Of a stretch of DNA of 64,000 nucleotides, positions 1-9,005 are shown piece by piece (position 1 is the stretch's first letter; every line of letters begins with the position of its first letter). The stretch spans positions 434,001-498,000 of the forward strand of contig JACYLQ010000001.1 in assembly GCA_015272395.1 (NCBI GenBank), in the 5' to 3' direction. The position numbers and the translations under genes are program-made. Under the pieces are notes generated by a model that was given only the letters and a program-made list of their open reading frames with translations, was not told the DNA's origin and did no database searches. This DNA is from Calothrix sp. C42_A2020_038. GTDB taxonomy: Bacteria; Cyanobacteriota; Cyanobacteriia; Cyanobacteriales; Nostocaceae.

Positions 1-2
1 TA

Positions 3-1427
3 TTAGAACTGCTGAGATATGAAGAAGTGAAAGATTATTTGCGAGTTGGTAAAGGTGTTGACAGTGCAGTTAATGATAGAATTGTTGCTCTTGGTAAAGA
101 GTTAAACGATTTAGAAAATATTCCTGTATCTCAGCGTAGTGTGAATCAACAGCAACGTATTATTGCACTGCGAAAACAACAGGAAAGTATTATTAAAGAA
201 TTTGGGGAATTTATCAAAAACCCGGAAGTTGTCAAACGGGTTGAAGAGTTACGCGAAGTTACAGAAGGAAAGAATATAGACCCTGCCCAGCAAGCTCGAA
301 TTTTACAAGATAATCTCCGGCGCCTGCAACAAGATGCTGTGTTAGTTTATCCTTTGGTTCTTCAAGAACGTTTAGAATTAGTGTTAGTCACAAGTTATTC
401 TCCTCCAATTCGTCGTACCGTAACTGTTTCTGAAGCAGAACTTAACAAAACTGTTGAAAATTTTCGTCGTGACTTGCAAAGTCCAGGTAGTGATGCTACT
501 CGTAATGCCAATAAACTCTATCAATGGTTGATTAAACCACTTGAAAACGATTTAGCGCAAGCAAAAACCAAAACAATTATTTTTGCACCGGATGGAAGGT
601 TAAGATATATACCTTTAGCTGCGTTACACGATGGTAAACAATGGTTAATCGAACGTTTTGCGGTCAATAATATTACCGCTCTCAGTTTAATCGATTTAAA
701 TACCCAACCCAAAGCTGAACAACAAGTTTTGGCAGCTGCTTTTACAGATATCAATCGTAACGTTACAGTTCCACTGGGTGATAAAAAAGGTACATTTAGT
801 GGGTTAAAATATGCAGAGCAAGAGGTGGATAGTATTACAAATATTGTTTCTGGTAGTACCAAATTAGTAGATAACCAATTTAATCAAGATATCATTTACC
901 AGATGAATGATTACTCAATTGTTCACCTTGCAACTCATGCAGTATTTGTGGATGGTCAACCGGAAGATTCTGTGATTCTCCTAGGTAACGGACAATATGT
1001 AACTTTACAGGATGTAAAATCTTGGAATCTGTCCAATGTAGATTTAGTAGTATTGAGTGCGTGTGAGACAGGTTTAGGTGGTTTTGGGGACGGTAAAGAA
1101 ATACTTGGGTTTGGTTATCGTATGCAAGAAATTGGCGCCAAAGCAGCCATTGCGACTTTGTGGCAAGTTGATGACCCTAGCACTGCCCGCTTCATGCAAT
1201 CATTCTACAGTAAGTTAACTACCAAAACCGAAATACCCTTAACAAAAGCCGAAGCACTACGTCAAGCGCAATTATATATGTTAAGGGGTAATGCTCAACA
1301 AGATATTCAACTTGAACCGCGCGGAATTAGTGTTGAAATAGAATCAGATACTAAACCAAAGTTGAGTGGTAATTATTTACACCCATATTACTGGGCACCC
1401 TTCACTTTAATTGGTAATGGATTATAA
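3..1427 (+). CDS. CHAT-domain protein, 5' end cut by window
   Basis: This is the C-terminal part of a caspase-like CHAT protein. The reading frame is open from base 3, so the GTG at 27 is probably internal and the true start lies outside the window. The first ~100 residues are a charged helical stretch. The CHAT domain fills the rest, with the catalytic His in HLATHA (near base 936) and the catalytic Cys in LSACETG (near base 1058). It ends in the family's usual YYWAPFTLIGNG tail. CHAT proteins in cyanobacteria normally carry N-terminal TPRs, which would lie upstream. The domain is that of HetF-like and TPR-CHAT proteases; the substrate is unknown. Confidence 0.85.
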   Translation, partial: LELLRYEEVKDYLRVGKGVDSAVNDRIVALGKELNDLENIPVSQRSVNQQQRIIALRKQQESIIKEFGEFIKNPEVVKRVEELREVTEGKNIDPAQQARILQDNLRRLQQDAVLVYPLVLQERLELVLVTSYSPPIRRTVTVSEAELNKTVENFRRDLQSPGSDATRNANKLYQWLIKPLENDLAQAKTKTIIFAPDGRLRYIPLAALHDGKQWLIERFAVNNITALSLIDLNTQPKAEQQVLAAAFTDINRNVTVPLGDKKGTFSGLKYAEQEVDSITNIVSGSTKLVDNQFNQDIIYQMNDYSIVHLATHAVFVDGQPEDSVILLGNGQYVTLQDVKSWNLSNVDLVVLSACETGLGGFGDGKEILGFGYRMQEIGAKAAIATLWQVDDPSTARFMQSFYSKLTTKTEIPLTKAEALRQAQLYMLRGNAQQDIQLEPRGISVEIESDTKPKLSGNYLHPYYWAPFTLIGNGL

Positions 1428-1817
1428 GACAATACGATTAAGTTAGCCCAACCTACAGTTACAATTTTGTTACTGAACACTTCCCGATATCAGATACGAA
1501 TAGCACGAAAAAAGGCACAAACATCCACACTAATTATTATTTTATACTATAGCCAAAGCGTACAAGTTGAATTGTCTAAAGTATAAAATATGAACTAGTA
1601 TGAGTATTACCTCTGATTCGCTCTTCTGTATCCTCAAAGGAAAGGGGTTGGGGGAGAGGTTTTAAATCCAAGCGTGAAAATTCAGAAAAGTTAGAAGATA
1701 CAAGATAAATTTTGTGGTGTTGTAGCACGAGCATCGCAAGTCTTGGGGAGAATGCTACAAGGCAGAATAAATCAGCTTAACTCATAGCATACCTCCCCGG
1801 TTTGCAAAAACAGTAAA
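1428..1817. other. Intergenic region between convergent genes
   Basis: This 390-base spacer separates the CHAT gene from the end of mgtE. It holds a G-rich tract around 1637-1665 that resembles half of the CCTCTCCCC/GGGGAGAGG repeats seen elsewhere in the window. I see no convincing gene, tRNA or strong terminator. Confidence 0.4.
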
Positions 1818-3194
1818 TCAGGTTTGAATGCCCAATAGCAAGGAGACCAGGTAAAAGTAGAGTAATAGTCCAGTAAAGTCTTTGATAGTTGTAATGAATG
1901 GATCGGCTGCCGGCCCATGATCAAAGCCAAGCTTTAGTAGGAGCCAAGGTAATAGGGCGCCTAAGACAGCAGCTAAGGTGACAACCGCGAATAGAGAAAC
2001 CCCAACAGCAATTCCAAGTTGAGGTACTCCATTGGGGACACCCTGCCAGAAATAAGCGATCACTCCCCCGGACACACCCAAAATTAAGCCCATGATCAGA
2101 CCAATGCGGAATTCCCGAAACAAGTAACTTCCGTAAGAGCGAATATCGATATGTTGCCAAGCAAGTCCACGGGCAAAAATAGTAGTGGATTGAGTACCGA
2201 CATTTCCGCCCATATCCATCACTACGGGAATGAAAATCGCAACGACAACGACGGCTTCTAAGACTTCCTCAAAGTTTTGGATCACACCGCCTACGATCAT
2301 GCCGCCAATCAGGGTAATAATCAGACACAAAATCCGAAGTTGGACAGCATAGCGAATGGGACCCCGAACTAACTTTTCACTCCAAGCTTGATCACGTCCT
2401 AACAAACTTCCGACTCCTGCTTGAGCTAGGGCAGCGCTAGAAGCTTCTTCTTCGATCAGGTCAATTACATCGTCAAAGGTGAGATCGCCTAGGAGCCGAC
2501 CTTCACTGTCTAACACTGGAATAGCAGGCATGTCATAATCTTTGAGCAAACGAGCCGCTTGGATCTCAGGTGCGGTGGCACTGATGGCGATATCTCTACC
2601 ATCTGCTAACTGCTCAATCAGCAGTTCCGGATTGGCTTTAATGAGTCGCACCGTGCGGATGAAGCCTCGATAAAATCCCTGCTGGTCAATGATGAAAACC
2701 AGATCCAGGTCATTGTCCCCAAGTTGGGATTCTCGCACGGATGCCAATGCTGCACTGACTTTTGAGCCTTCTCGCATGGCGAGATACCGCAGATTCATCC
2801 GCCGTCCAGCACTGCCTTCAGGATATCCCAACAGCAAATCGACTGCCTCACGAGATTTGGGTCTCAGTTGGCTGAGGAGACGCTTGGTAACTTTGGCGGG
2901 TAGCTCTTCAAACAAACGTACTCGTTGTTCGGGTTCGAGGGCTTCTAAGATCGGTAGAATTTCAGGGTCGGTCATTTCGCGAATCAAGTCAACTTGTCCA
3001 TCGGGGCTAAACATTTCAAACACGGCGATCGCTTTGTCTTTATCCAACAATCGAAAAGCCAGAACGCGCTCGGGTGGGTCAATCTCTAGCAGCGATCGCA
3101 CCAACTCCGCAACACTGAGTTGATTAGCAGTCAACTTAGCGGCGCCTAAACGTTTTGGTTGATTTAGCAATTCTTTGAATGCATTTTGTGCCAT
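1818..3194 (-). CDS. mgtE: Magnesium transporter MgtE
   Basis: Inner-membrane Mg2+ channel/transporter of about 458 residues. The order is MgtE N-domain (superhelical, with EMTDPEILPILEALEPEQR), paired CBS domains (around LADGRDIAISATAPEIQAA and LLGDLTFDDVIDLIEEE), then a C-terminal membrane domain with five helices. That domain includes the conserved PVVMDMGGNVGTQ segment that lines the ion pathway. The ATG at 3194 is preferred over an upstream start at 3278 because AGGAGATCTCCT lies just before it and the family begins near AFKELL. It is last in a minus-strand group of small genes. The gene carries two HIP1 sites (3025, 3092), unlike most of the window, which hints at transfer. Confidence 0.93.
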   Translation of the reverse strand: MAQNAFKELLNQPKRLGAAKLTANQLSVAELVRSLLEIDPPERVLAFRLLDKDKAIAVFEMFSPDGQVDLIREMTDPEILPILEALEPEQRVRLFEELPAKVTKRLLSQLRPKSREAVDLLLGYPEGSAGRRMNLRYLAMREGSKVSAALASVRESQLGDNDLDLVFIIDQQGFYRGFIRTVRLIKANPELLIEQLADGRDIAISATAPEIQAARLLKDYDMPAIPVLDSEGRLLGDLTFDDVIDLIEEEASSAALAQAGVGSLLGRDQAWSEKLVRGPIRYAVQLRILCLIITLIGGMIVGGVIQNFEEVLEAVVVVAIFIPVVMDMGGNVGTQSTTIFARGLAWQHIDIRSYGSYLFREFRIGLIMGLILGVSGGVIAYFWQGVPNGVPQLGIAVGVSLFAVVTLAAVLGALLPWLLLKLGFDHGPAADPFITTIKDFTGLLLYFYLVSLLLGIQT

Positions 3195-3380
3195 AGGAGA
3201 TCTCCTCTCGCTCTCAGTTGAATATGTGAAGTCTGAATACGGACAAGCCAATATCATTTTGGATTTGTCACGCGACAAAGAATAGACTTTAGATTTTGGA
3301 TTTGAAAATGCTTACACAGTAATACTTTCCAAAATCTATCTGTCGCATTTATTTTTGAAATTGGTATAATGGGAACATCT

Positions 3381-3725
3381 CTAACGATTAATACTGAAAA
3401 TGTGAAGAAATCGATGAGCCAATCGTTTCTCCTGCCATTCAAGCCAGAGCATTGTGACCCGAAGACCACAAACCACCAGTAATCGTTGCCAGAGAACTGT
3501 TGGTTCATCGGGTAAAGGCAGGTTCAGATGCAGTAAGCGAATGGCATCGTTGGCTGCCGAGCGTTCCGCATTCCTGGCAAGCATCAATAAAGTGTCTTGG
3601 CGAGCTTTCATAGTTTCGCGGTTTGCCAGAGCGTAATAGATATGTAATGCCAATCGCTTACTGCGGTAACGTTGCTGCAAAGCCATGCCCAGTTGAGAGC
3701 GTAGGGGTGACATTTGGGTCGCCAT
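3381..3725 (-). CDS. Small helical protein of unknown function
   Basis: A 114-residue, mostly helical protein that I do not recognise. The segment around YYALANRETMKARQDTLLML and the LARNAERSAANDAIR stretch loosely recall the ferritin-like helices of VIT1/CCC1 family proteins, but no metal-ligand ExxH pattern is present, so this is only a weak resemblance. GGAGATGAAGG before the ATG is a good ribosome site. It starts 10 bases after the stop of the upstream gene, so the two are probably co-translated. It lies upstream of mgtE and may be cotranscribed with it. Confidence 0.6.
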   Translation of the reverse strand: MATQMSPLRSQLGMALQQRYRSKRLALHIYYALANRETMKARQDTLLMLARNAERSAANDAIRLLHLNLPLPDEPTVLWQRLLVVCGLRVTMLWLEWQEKRLAHRFLHIFSINR

Positions 3726-3735
3726 CCTTCATCTC

Positions 3736-4062
3736 CTAATTAGCATCAAGGGTAGAGGGGAGTGCGCTGTTAGGCAAGTAGTCCATTGTCAACAGGGCAT
3801 TTAAAGTAGAATGATGAAGCATTGGGTTTGGATCAGCATGATCGCCATCAGCAATTAAGGACAGATAGGGCTGTAATTCTTCCCAAAGGGTCAGCAATTG
3901 CCGATAGGTATCATGAGTTGGGAGTTTGCCACCCGTGTGCAGTCCAGAAAGAATGGAAACTCGATGGGCAAAAGACTGAAGAAGAACGTTGAATTCCTGG
4001 CTTATTTGGTCTTTTACACCCCGATAGCGAGCGGTCGGACAGGTAAATGCTTGAATTGTCAT
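3736..4062 (-). CDS. Small conserved-looking protein, unknown function
   Basis: A 108-residue soluble protein beginning MTIQAFTCPTARYRGVK, predicted helical in its first half. I recognise no family. The start is supported by AAGGAGG seven bases before the ATG. It is adjacent to the 114-residue gene at 3381-3725 and its stop codon lies within that gene's ribosome-binding region, so the pair looks like a translational unit. No signal peptide or membrane helix is evident. Confidence 0.6.
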   Translation of the reverse strand: MTIQAFTCPTARYRGVKDQISQEFNVLLQSFAHRVSILSGLHTGGKLPTHDTYRQLLTLWEELQPYLSLIADGDHADPNPMLHHSTLNALLTMDYLPNSALPSTLDAN

Positions 4063-4348
4063 GATTACCTCCTTCGCGATTATGCGTAGTTGTTTTACCT
4101 AAGAGGTTTTGCTTGAGACGATTTTGGGGCAAAGCAAAAAGGAGAGTTCACACTTGGTATGAGAGCAGACATGCAAATCAGAATATACTTGCCCTCTGCT
4201 CGGTTGCCTCGCGACTCCACCACTAACAACATGCAACGATGCACAAAGTTGGAGTAGATGGATTTTCAAACATTCCAAAAACAAATGCCCCAAAAACAGA
4301 TACCGAAAAATTCCAAAACTCAAAACAAATAGTTGTTTAAGAAACAGG

Positions 4349-4525
4349 TCAGGCAGAGGGCAGCAAAAGCTCACCGGGCTGCTGTTCCTGAACGACTTTG
4401 CGGGCAGCAGCACGCTTCATCCAGCCATCGATCCAGCGCCCAAACAGCACCTTGAGAAATTGACCGCAAACAATCGCCAACACATCATCAATGTGATCGA
4501 GAACAAATTCAAATAGTACGAGCAT
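4349..4525 (-). CDS. 58-residue amphipathic small protein
   Basis: A short protein beginning MLVLFEFVLDHIDDVL with a hydrophobic, possibly membrane-associated first half and a basic helical second half. The ATG at 4525 is preferred over a GTG at 4534 because AAGGAGG stands eight bases before it. It reads in the same direction as the next genes toward mgtE, but a 286-base gap separates it from 4062. I recognise no family. Confidence 0.5.
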   Translation of the reverse strand: MLVLFEFVLDHIDDVLAIVCGQFLKVLFGRWIDGWMKRAAARKVVQEQQPGELLLPSA

Positions 4526-4840
4526 GACACCCACCTCCTTGGACGGATAAAGCTTTCAATTCAGAACCAATTTTTAGAAAAAAGCAGCATAATTTTAAGA
4601 ACTAATTTTTCAGCTTTAAGATATGAAAAATTAGCCCGTTTTTAGATTACAAATAGATAGTCTGAAGCCGAAAAGATTGCTTGTTTACTCATAGAAACTA
4701 ATCCCGTTTTTTTAACTAACAAACTGCGAATCATTAACCATCGAAAACCAATTTAGTTTGATTTCCGTGATCAAATTTCAGCCGTTTCAATTAGTGCCAA
4801 ACGGAGTATTTTCTACTAAACTTGCTCTTCGTGTGCAAAA

Positions 4841-4891
4841 TGACTCTTAAACTGCCACATTGAGCCAAACGCCCATTGTCAGTTTAAGTCA
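4841..4891 (-). terminator. Imperfect long hairpin before a T-run
   Basis: TGACTTAAACTG (read on the minus strand from 4891) pairs with CAGTTTAAGAGTCA ending at 4841, with a two-base bulge and a 25-base loop, then TTTTG. It could end transcripts initiated upstream in the leader region at 4934-5137, or act as an attenuator for the downstream small genes. A terminator function is inferred from shape only. Confidence 0.4.
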
Positions 4892-4933
4892 GATTTGCCT
4901 AGACGCTATCGAGATATGGGTTTAAAGTCTTTC

Positions 4934-5060
4934 ATTATTCATCTCCTCTATCAGTACAACCGCCGTGCCCAGTGACGATCAGGAGATGAACCTGGGACTC
5001 TAAGCCAGAGTCACACTGGGCAGATTCACCAAAAAGATCGCCCTTAGACCGCGCGCAGGA
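4934..5060 (-). promoter_or_regulatory. Structured leader with alternative pairings over a ribosome site
   Basis: On the minus strand this segment has four complementary pairs. CCCTTA pairs with TAAGGG. An outer stem TGCCCAGTG/CACTGGGCA encloses an inner hairpin GACTCT/AGAGTC. TTCATCTCCT, inside the outer stem, is perfectly complementary to AGGAGATGAA, the ribosome site and start region near 4937-4946. That last pairing and the outer stem compete for space, as expected of an RNA switch or attenuator. Directly after the ribosome site is an ATG at 4934 with only nine codons. It does not match the M-box or manganese riboswitch consensus as I know them. The area between 4526 and 4840 shows nothing recognisable. 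Confidence 0.45.
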
Positions 5061-5137
5061 TAAGGGTCAGAGTCTTGATCAGACACAAAAGTTTCTTGAA
5101 GCGTTACAAAGCTGCAACAACTACCAGAAGCTTTCAT
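5000..5137 (-). CDS. Possible 45-residue leader peptide
   Basis: A short frame beginning MKASGSCCSFVTLQE, with AAGGAGAC seven bases before the ATG, among the better ribosome sites in the window. It overlaps the complementary segments of the leader described at 4934-5060 and stops inside the inner hairpin (TAG at 5000-5002). Its translation would therefore disrupt the RNA structures. This arrangement suggests a translated leader peptide rather than a stable protein; it could also be a fortuitous frame. No homology is recognised. Confidence 0.4.
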   Translation of the reverse strand: MKASGSCCSFVTLQETFVSDQDSDPYPARGLRAIFLVNLPSVTLA

Positions 5138-5527
5138 TGATTTTGTCTCCTTAAAAATGAAGCAGAAGGTCAGTGCAAGAAGTTAAACACTTGACTGCCA
5201 CAGTCGATGTTAACCTATTAAATCTTTTCGTGTCAACCATTTAATAAATTGGTAAAAGCAGGCCGATCGTTTCCTGTAGAATACTGACACGACTCAGAAA
5301 CTTCTTAAGCAGTCAACGGTAGAGGCAATGTAAGAATATATGTTCTAGTCACAAGAAACTCCTAACTTGCACATTCAAAAAATTCATATATAACCAGGGT
5401 TTTACCAGATGTGCTAGTTTTATATTTTACTGGAGTGTTCGCGGCGCCAGTTGGAAGCTTACAACTTGTCAAATAAAAGAGGTAAAGATTAGATCATTTT
5501 ATTACGGTTATACTCTAAGAAATGATA
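5138..5527. other. Intergenic region holding a likely minus-strand promoter
   Basis: A 390-base spacer between the leader/mgtE group and the GTPase gene, both on the minus strand. It is AT-rich with no open frame of note. The promoter for the leader transcript should lie here, but I could not fix -35/-10 boxes with confidence. Confidence 0.35.
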
Positions 5528-6895
5528 CTATGATAATTTATACATGCCAAGCTCCTCGCGTTCTAAAAATTCTTCTACTAGCTTTGCTAAACCAAGTTTT
5601 TCAACTTCAGCAAACTCATAATGGGCACGCACGATTGGTTTGTTGACTTGAATTATGGCTGCTAAGTCGATAGGTGTTGCCGCTACTACTACATCAGCTT
5701 CCACATTGTTAATTGTTTGACGTAAAGCTTCCAACTGTCCAGAACAATAACCCATAGCTGGTAGCACTGCAAGAATGTGAGGGTATTGGGTGTAAATAGA
5801 AGCAATTTCTGGTACAGCAAAAGCTCGTGGATCAATAATTTCTGCTGCTTGGGCACGAGTAGCAGCGACATAACCGGCGCCGTATGGCATTCCACCATGA
5901 GTAGTTGTAGGTCCATCTTCTACTACGACAACCCGCCGACCCTTTACCTTTTCAGGATCATCAAGGCAAATTGGAGAGGCAGCACGAATAATAGTGGCAG
6001 TTGGATTAATAGAGCGGACGGTATCTATTACACGTTGCACATCTGCCGTAGCAGCAGCATCTACTTTGGCAACTACAACTATATCTGCCATTCGTAGTAC
6101 GATTTCACCAGGATGATGGGTGGTTTCGTGTCCGGGGCGTAATGGGTCAACCAGCACAATATGTAAATTTGGATGAATGAAAGGGAAGTCATTATTACCA
6201 CCATCCCAAAGTATTAAATCAGATTCTGCCTGTGCCAAACTAACAATACGCGCGTAATCAACACCAGCGTAAACAATATTGCCAGCATCTAAAAGCGGCT
6301 CGTATTCTTCACGTTCTTCTAGCGTGCATTCAGCAGCGTCCAAATCAGTTCTTTTTGTAAAGCGCTGCACCGCTTGGCGTTCAAGGTCGCCATAGGGCAT
6401 GGGATGGCGGATAATTGCCACACGTAAACCCTTTTGACGTAGCAATTTAGAAAGCCAGCGTGTAGTTTGTGACTTTCCACAGCCAGTTCTTACAGCAGAA
6501 ATAGCAATTACTGGTACCTCTGCGCGTAACATGGTGGATTTTGGACCTAGCATTAAGAAATCTGTACCTACTGCCATAGCACGCGAGGCTAAATGCATCA
6601 CCTGTGCGTGGGGAACATCACTGTAAGCAAAAACTACCTGATTTACACTTTCTTGCTGGCACAATGATTCCAACTTAGCTTCATCTACAATAGGAATACC
6701 TTTAGGGTAAAGAAAACCTGCAAGAGATGGTGGATAAAAACGGTCAGCGATACCCGATATTTGCCCTGCGGTAAAAGCAATTACTTCATATGAGGGATTG
6801 TCTCGATACATCATATTAAAATTATGAAAATCTCGACCAGCCGCACCCATAATTATAATCCGTATGCGTCCTGTAAAATCTAACATATCTAGCAT
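5528..6895 (-). CDS. COG2403-type GTPase (cyclic 2,3-diphosphoglycerate synthetase-like)
   Basis: A 455-residue cytosolic protein. The N-terminal ~130 residues form a Rossmann-like domain (RIRIIIMGAAGRDFHNFN). A P-loop follows at about residues 142-152 (AVRTGCGKSQTT), with IIRHPMPYGDLERQAVQRF and the acidic segment ILWDGGNNDFPF typical of the group. Archaeal members make cyclic 2,3-diphosphoglycerate; bacterial members are annotated only as predicted GTPases, so the reaction here is uncertain. GGAGATGATTAAAT precedes the ATG. It stands alone, with long flanking spacers. Confidence 0.75.
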   Translation of the reverse strand: MLDMLDFTGRIRIIIMGAAGRDFHNFNMMYRDNPSYEVIAFTAGQISGIADRFYPPSLAGFLYPKGIPIVDEAKLESLCQQESVNQVVFAYSDVPHAQVMHLASRAMAVGTDFLMLGPKSTMLRAEVPVIAISAVRTGCGKSQTTRWLSKLLRQKGLRVAIIRHPMPYGDLERQAVQRFTKRTDLDAAECTLEEREEYEPLLDAGNIVYAGVDYARIVSLAQAESDLILWDGGNNDFPFIHPNLHIVLVDPLRPGHETTHHPGEIVLRMADIVVVAKVDAAATADVQRVIDTVRSINPTATIIRAASPICLDDPEKVKGRRVVVVEDGPTTTHGGMPYGAGYVAATRAQAAEIIDPRAFAVPEIASIYTQYPHILAVLPAMGYCSGQLEALRQTINNVEADVVVAATPIDLAAIIQVNKPIVRAHYEFAEVEKLGLAKLVEEFLEREELGMYKLS

Positions 6896-7189
6896 ATTTA
6901 ATCATCTCCATATTGGTTGTCATTTTTGTGTGAATCGAAAGATGCTAGTATTTTTATGTGTATACTTTTTAACCAATTTAGGTAGTCATGTGTTTAGTTC
7001 AGATTCACAAACCTTTCTATTTTGAGAGTAAAAAAAAGTTGTGAGGAACTTGTGAACACAATTGCTTATTAGAATTTATTTTATTAATTTGCTATTGCAT
7101 CATTTTATTTATATTGACTTTTCTGGAATTAGCCCATCCGGACTTGTTAATAATTAAATGAATATTCTCAAAATATAAATTCGATCGAT

Positions 7190-7384
7190 TTAACTTGATT
7201 TCCCAAAGTCTAAGCTTAAGTCGGTCAAACCAACTTCCCGTCTTTCTGGAATACCTGTTTTAGGTGGTGCCGGAAGGTTCGCATATTGATTTGCCTCGTT
7301 TGCTGTTATATTATATTTGAATGAGATATTAATACCAAAAACTCCCGTAATTACTAATATTAGTATAACTATAGTAATCCTCAT
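7190..7384 (-). CDS. Small single-pass membrane or secreted protein
   Basis: About 64 residues: an N-terminal hydrophobic segment (MRITIVILILVITGVFGINI) and a short polar tail rich in Pro (LPAPPKTGIPERREVG). The segment could be a signal peptide or a membrane anchor. No good ribosome site precedes either the ATG at 7384 or the upstream GTG at 7411, so the start is uncertain. The tail resembles short exported cyanobacterial proteins but I do not recognise a family. Confidence 0.45.
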   Translation of the reverse strand: MRITIVILILVITGVFGINISFKYNITANEANQYANLPAPPKTGIPERREVGLTDLSLDFGKSS

Positions 7385-7549
7385 AGATTTAGTGCCTGAA
7401 GCTGCCTGCACTTATCTATATGGATGAGATTTTGATAGTATGCATTTCTAGTTTTACATGCTCAACTCTCACCAAGTTGAGCATCTTAAACTTTTCAAAG
7501 TTATATTATGTTATGCCAATTCTATGTGAAGTTGCGCCAAATAAGTTCT

Positions 7550-7577
7550 GTAGAGACTTGACATGTCACGTCTCTAC
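7550..7577. repeat. GTAGAGAC palindrome, dispersed cyanobacterial repeat
   Basis: GTAGAGAC and GTCTCTAC face each other across a 12-base centre. The same arms recur at 50820-50848, 52934-52957, 54230-54261 and, degraded, at 62237-62264. All are outside genes. Confidence 0.7.
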
Positions 7578-7707
7578 GGTTGGAAATACAGTGTATCTTC
7601 ATCAAGAAACGGTATTATATATGCAATACCTTCGCCAAAATAAAGAGGGCTTTCCGTAGTAGAGTTATTGTTTAGCACAACTACAACTCAACACCGACAG
7701 AAAGCCC

Positions 7708-8008
7708 ATGCCAGATATATTAGCACTTTTGGAATGTTTGCAGCGATATACGACAAGAACAACTCTAAGACGTTGGAGTGTCATCATATAGGCGATTCTA
7801 GGGATGAGTGGAAGAATCACAATGCAGGGAATATCACGATGGTGCAGTAAGGGTGGGAGCTATAGAACAAATGCGGCAAATCTAGCTTTTTTATGGTTAA
7901 TGTTTCCCAGGTTTTGCTTTCTCACTTCCGTCGATTTAATCCCGATTTTAGCATTACAGACCTTAAAGCACTGTTCCGAGGTTATAGGTACGTTGAGGAA
8001 ACAATAAA
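7708..8008 (+). pseudogene. Relic of an IS4/IS701-like transposase N-terminus
   Basis: From ATG 7708 the frame reads MPDILALLECLQRYTTRTTL, reaches a TAG at 7789-7791, and continues in the same frame with ILGMSGRITMQGISRWCSKG and GSYRT. This matches the N-terminus of cyanobacterial DDE transposases (the TM-GISRW-GGSYRT signature). After about 7865 the homology stops. A different frame then gives LLSHFRRFNPDFSITDLKAL, which I could not place. The element abuts the broken end of an MFS gene near 8010 and is non-functional. Confidence 0.65.
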
Positions 8009-8009
8009 A

Positions 8010-8258
8010 TTAGCACCAATATTGGCGGGTGCGATCGCTCAAAAACCCAATCGCTATCCGTAACCCATAGCTGATTAATTCACCAAATCCGGCTACCAAT
8101 CCGACAACCGCGCCACTTGCGCCCAAACTACCGAGATAGGCTCCAGTGATGCTGCTTGCTCCCTCATAGGTGGCATCGGCGCAAAGGCTGACGATTCTAA
8201 GAGAAATAACAAACCACAGCGCCGATTTTTTATCATTGATTGCGTTGTTCTCAGGGGA
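8010..8258 (-). pseudogene. MFS transporter, N-terminal fragment only
   Basis: Directly after the DUF190 stop codon, and in the same frame, the minus strand reads SALWFVISLRIVSLCADATY, then GASSITGAYLGSLGASGAVV and LVAGFGELISYGLRIAIGFL. This is the first two to three helices of a major-facilitator transporter. Homology ends at DRTRQYW and a TAA at 8010-8012. No ATG, GTG or TTG start lies between the DUF190 stop and the fragment. It appears to have been truncated where the transposase relic sits. It contains a HIP1 site (8031). Confidence 0.7.
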
Positions 8259-8987
8259 TTACTTGGACTGATTCACAGGTGCATGGTGAACGACTCGCAC
8301 CGGATCGCGCACCACAATGCCACCCGCCACCATTTCTTGAGCCAGGGGTAGAAACTGCTCAATTTTTTCGGTGCGATCAATCAAGCTCACCATCATCGGC
8401 AAGTCTGAAGACAGTTCGATAATGCCGAGAAACTTAATTCGCTCCTGGTTGTGTTTGCCATATCCGGTCATACCCCGTAGCACGGTTGCGCCAATCATCC
8501 CCTGGCGACGCGCTTCTTCTACCAGGGCAAGATATACGGGTTTACCTCGCCATTGATCTGCCTCACCCACATAAATGGTTAACCGTTCATAGTCCGTCAT
8601 GGTGTCCTCCAAATCGAATAAGGGGTCAGCTAAATGCAGCGGGAAATTGGGTTGGTTATTAACTACTGGAGTGTGGTGTACAACCGTTACCCGCTCCGTA
8701 AAGGCCAGCCCATCCTGCACCAAGCTTTGAATGTGGGGAATATAACGGGCGATCGCATCCGGTCGGTCAATTGCTGTTAGCACCACAATCATTTGCATCG
8801 CCAGTTCGGGCATCCAGTCCATGCTGATATGGCGGTAGCGCTGGCCATAGCCCACTGCCGCTCGAACTACGGTCATACCAGCGATACTCGACTGCCGTGC
8901 CGCATTCATCAGGGCGCGGTATAGCAGTTTGCCCTGAGCGCGATCACCTTCGGTCACATAGATTGTCAACTGTTCTGCATTGCTCAT
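8259..8987 (-). CDS. Tandem DUF190 (PII-like) protein of fluoride operon
   Basis: 242 residues containing two DUF190 domains. Each begins LTIYV-E-D-RGK/QGK, followed by ALVEEARRQGMIGATVLRGM in one and ALMNAARQSSIAGMTVVRAA in the other, then a conserved GYG. DUF190 proteins adopt a PII-like fold and are commonly encoded next to CrcB/FluC fluoride channels; their exact role is unknown. The ATG at 8987 is chosen because AGGAAAATCC precedes it; a TTG at 9002 lacks support. It lies 18 bases after fluC and is the last intact gene of the operon. Confidence 0.85.
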   Translation of the reverse strand: MSNAEQLTIYVTEGDRAQGKLLYRALMNAARQSSIAGMTVVRAAVGYGQRYRHISMDWMPELAMQMIVVLTAIDRPDAIARYIPHIQSLVQDGLAFTERVTVVHHTPVVNNQPNFPLHLADPLFDLEDTMTDYERLTIYVGEADQWRGKPVYLALVEEARRQGMIGATVLRGMTGYGKHNQERIKFLGIIELSSDLPMMVSLIDRTEKIEQFLPLAQEMVAGGIVVRDPVRVVHHAPVNQSK

Positions 8988-9005
8988 TGGATTTTCCTGC
9001 AAGGG

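Noticed and set aside
3254-3300. GATTTTGGATTTGTC motif similar to 58391-58430, as a regulatory site
   Set aside because: It resembles a dispersed cyanobacterial repeat; two loose copies are not enough to call an operator.
4099-4413. A 104-codon minus-strand frame upstream of the 108-residue gene
   Set aside because: No ribosome site, overlaps the better-supported 58-residue gene in another frame, and has unconvincing composition.
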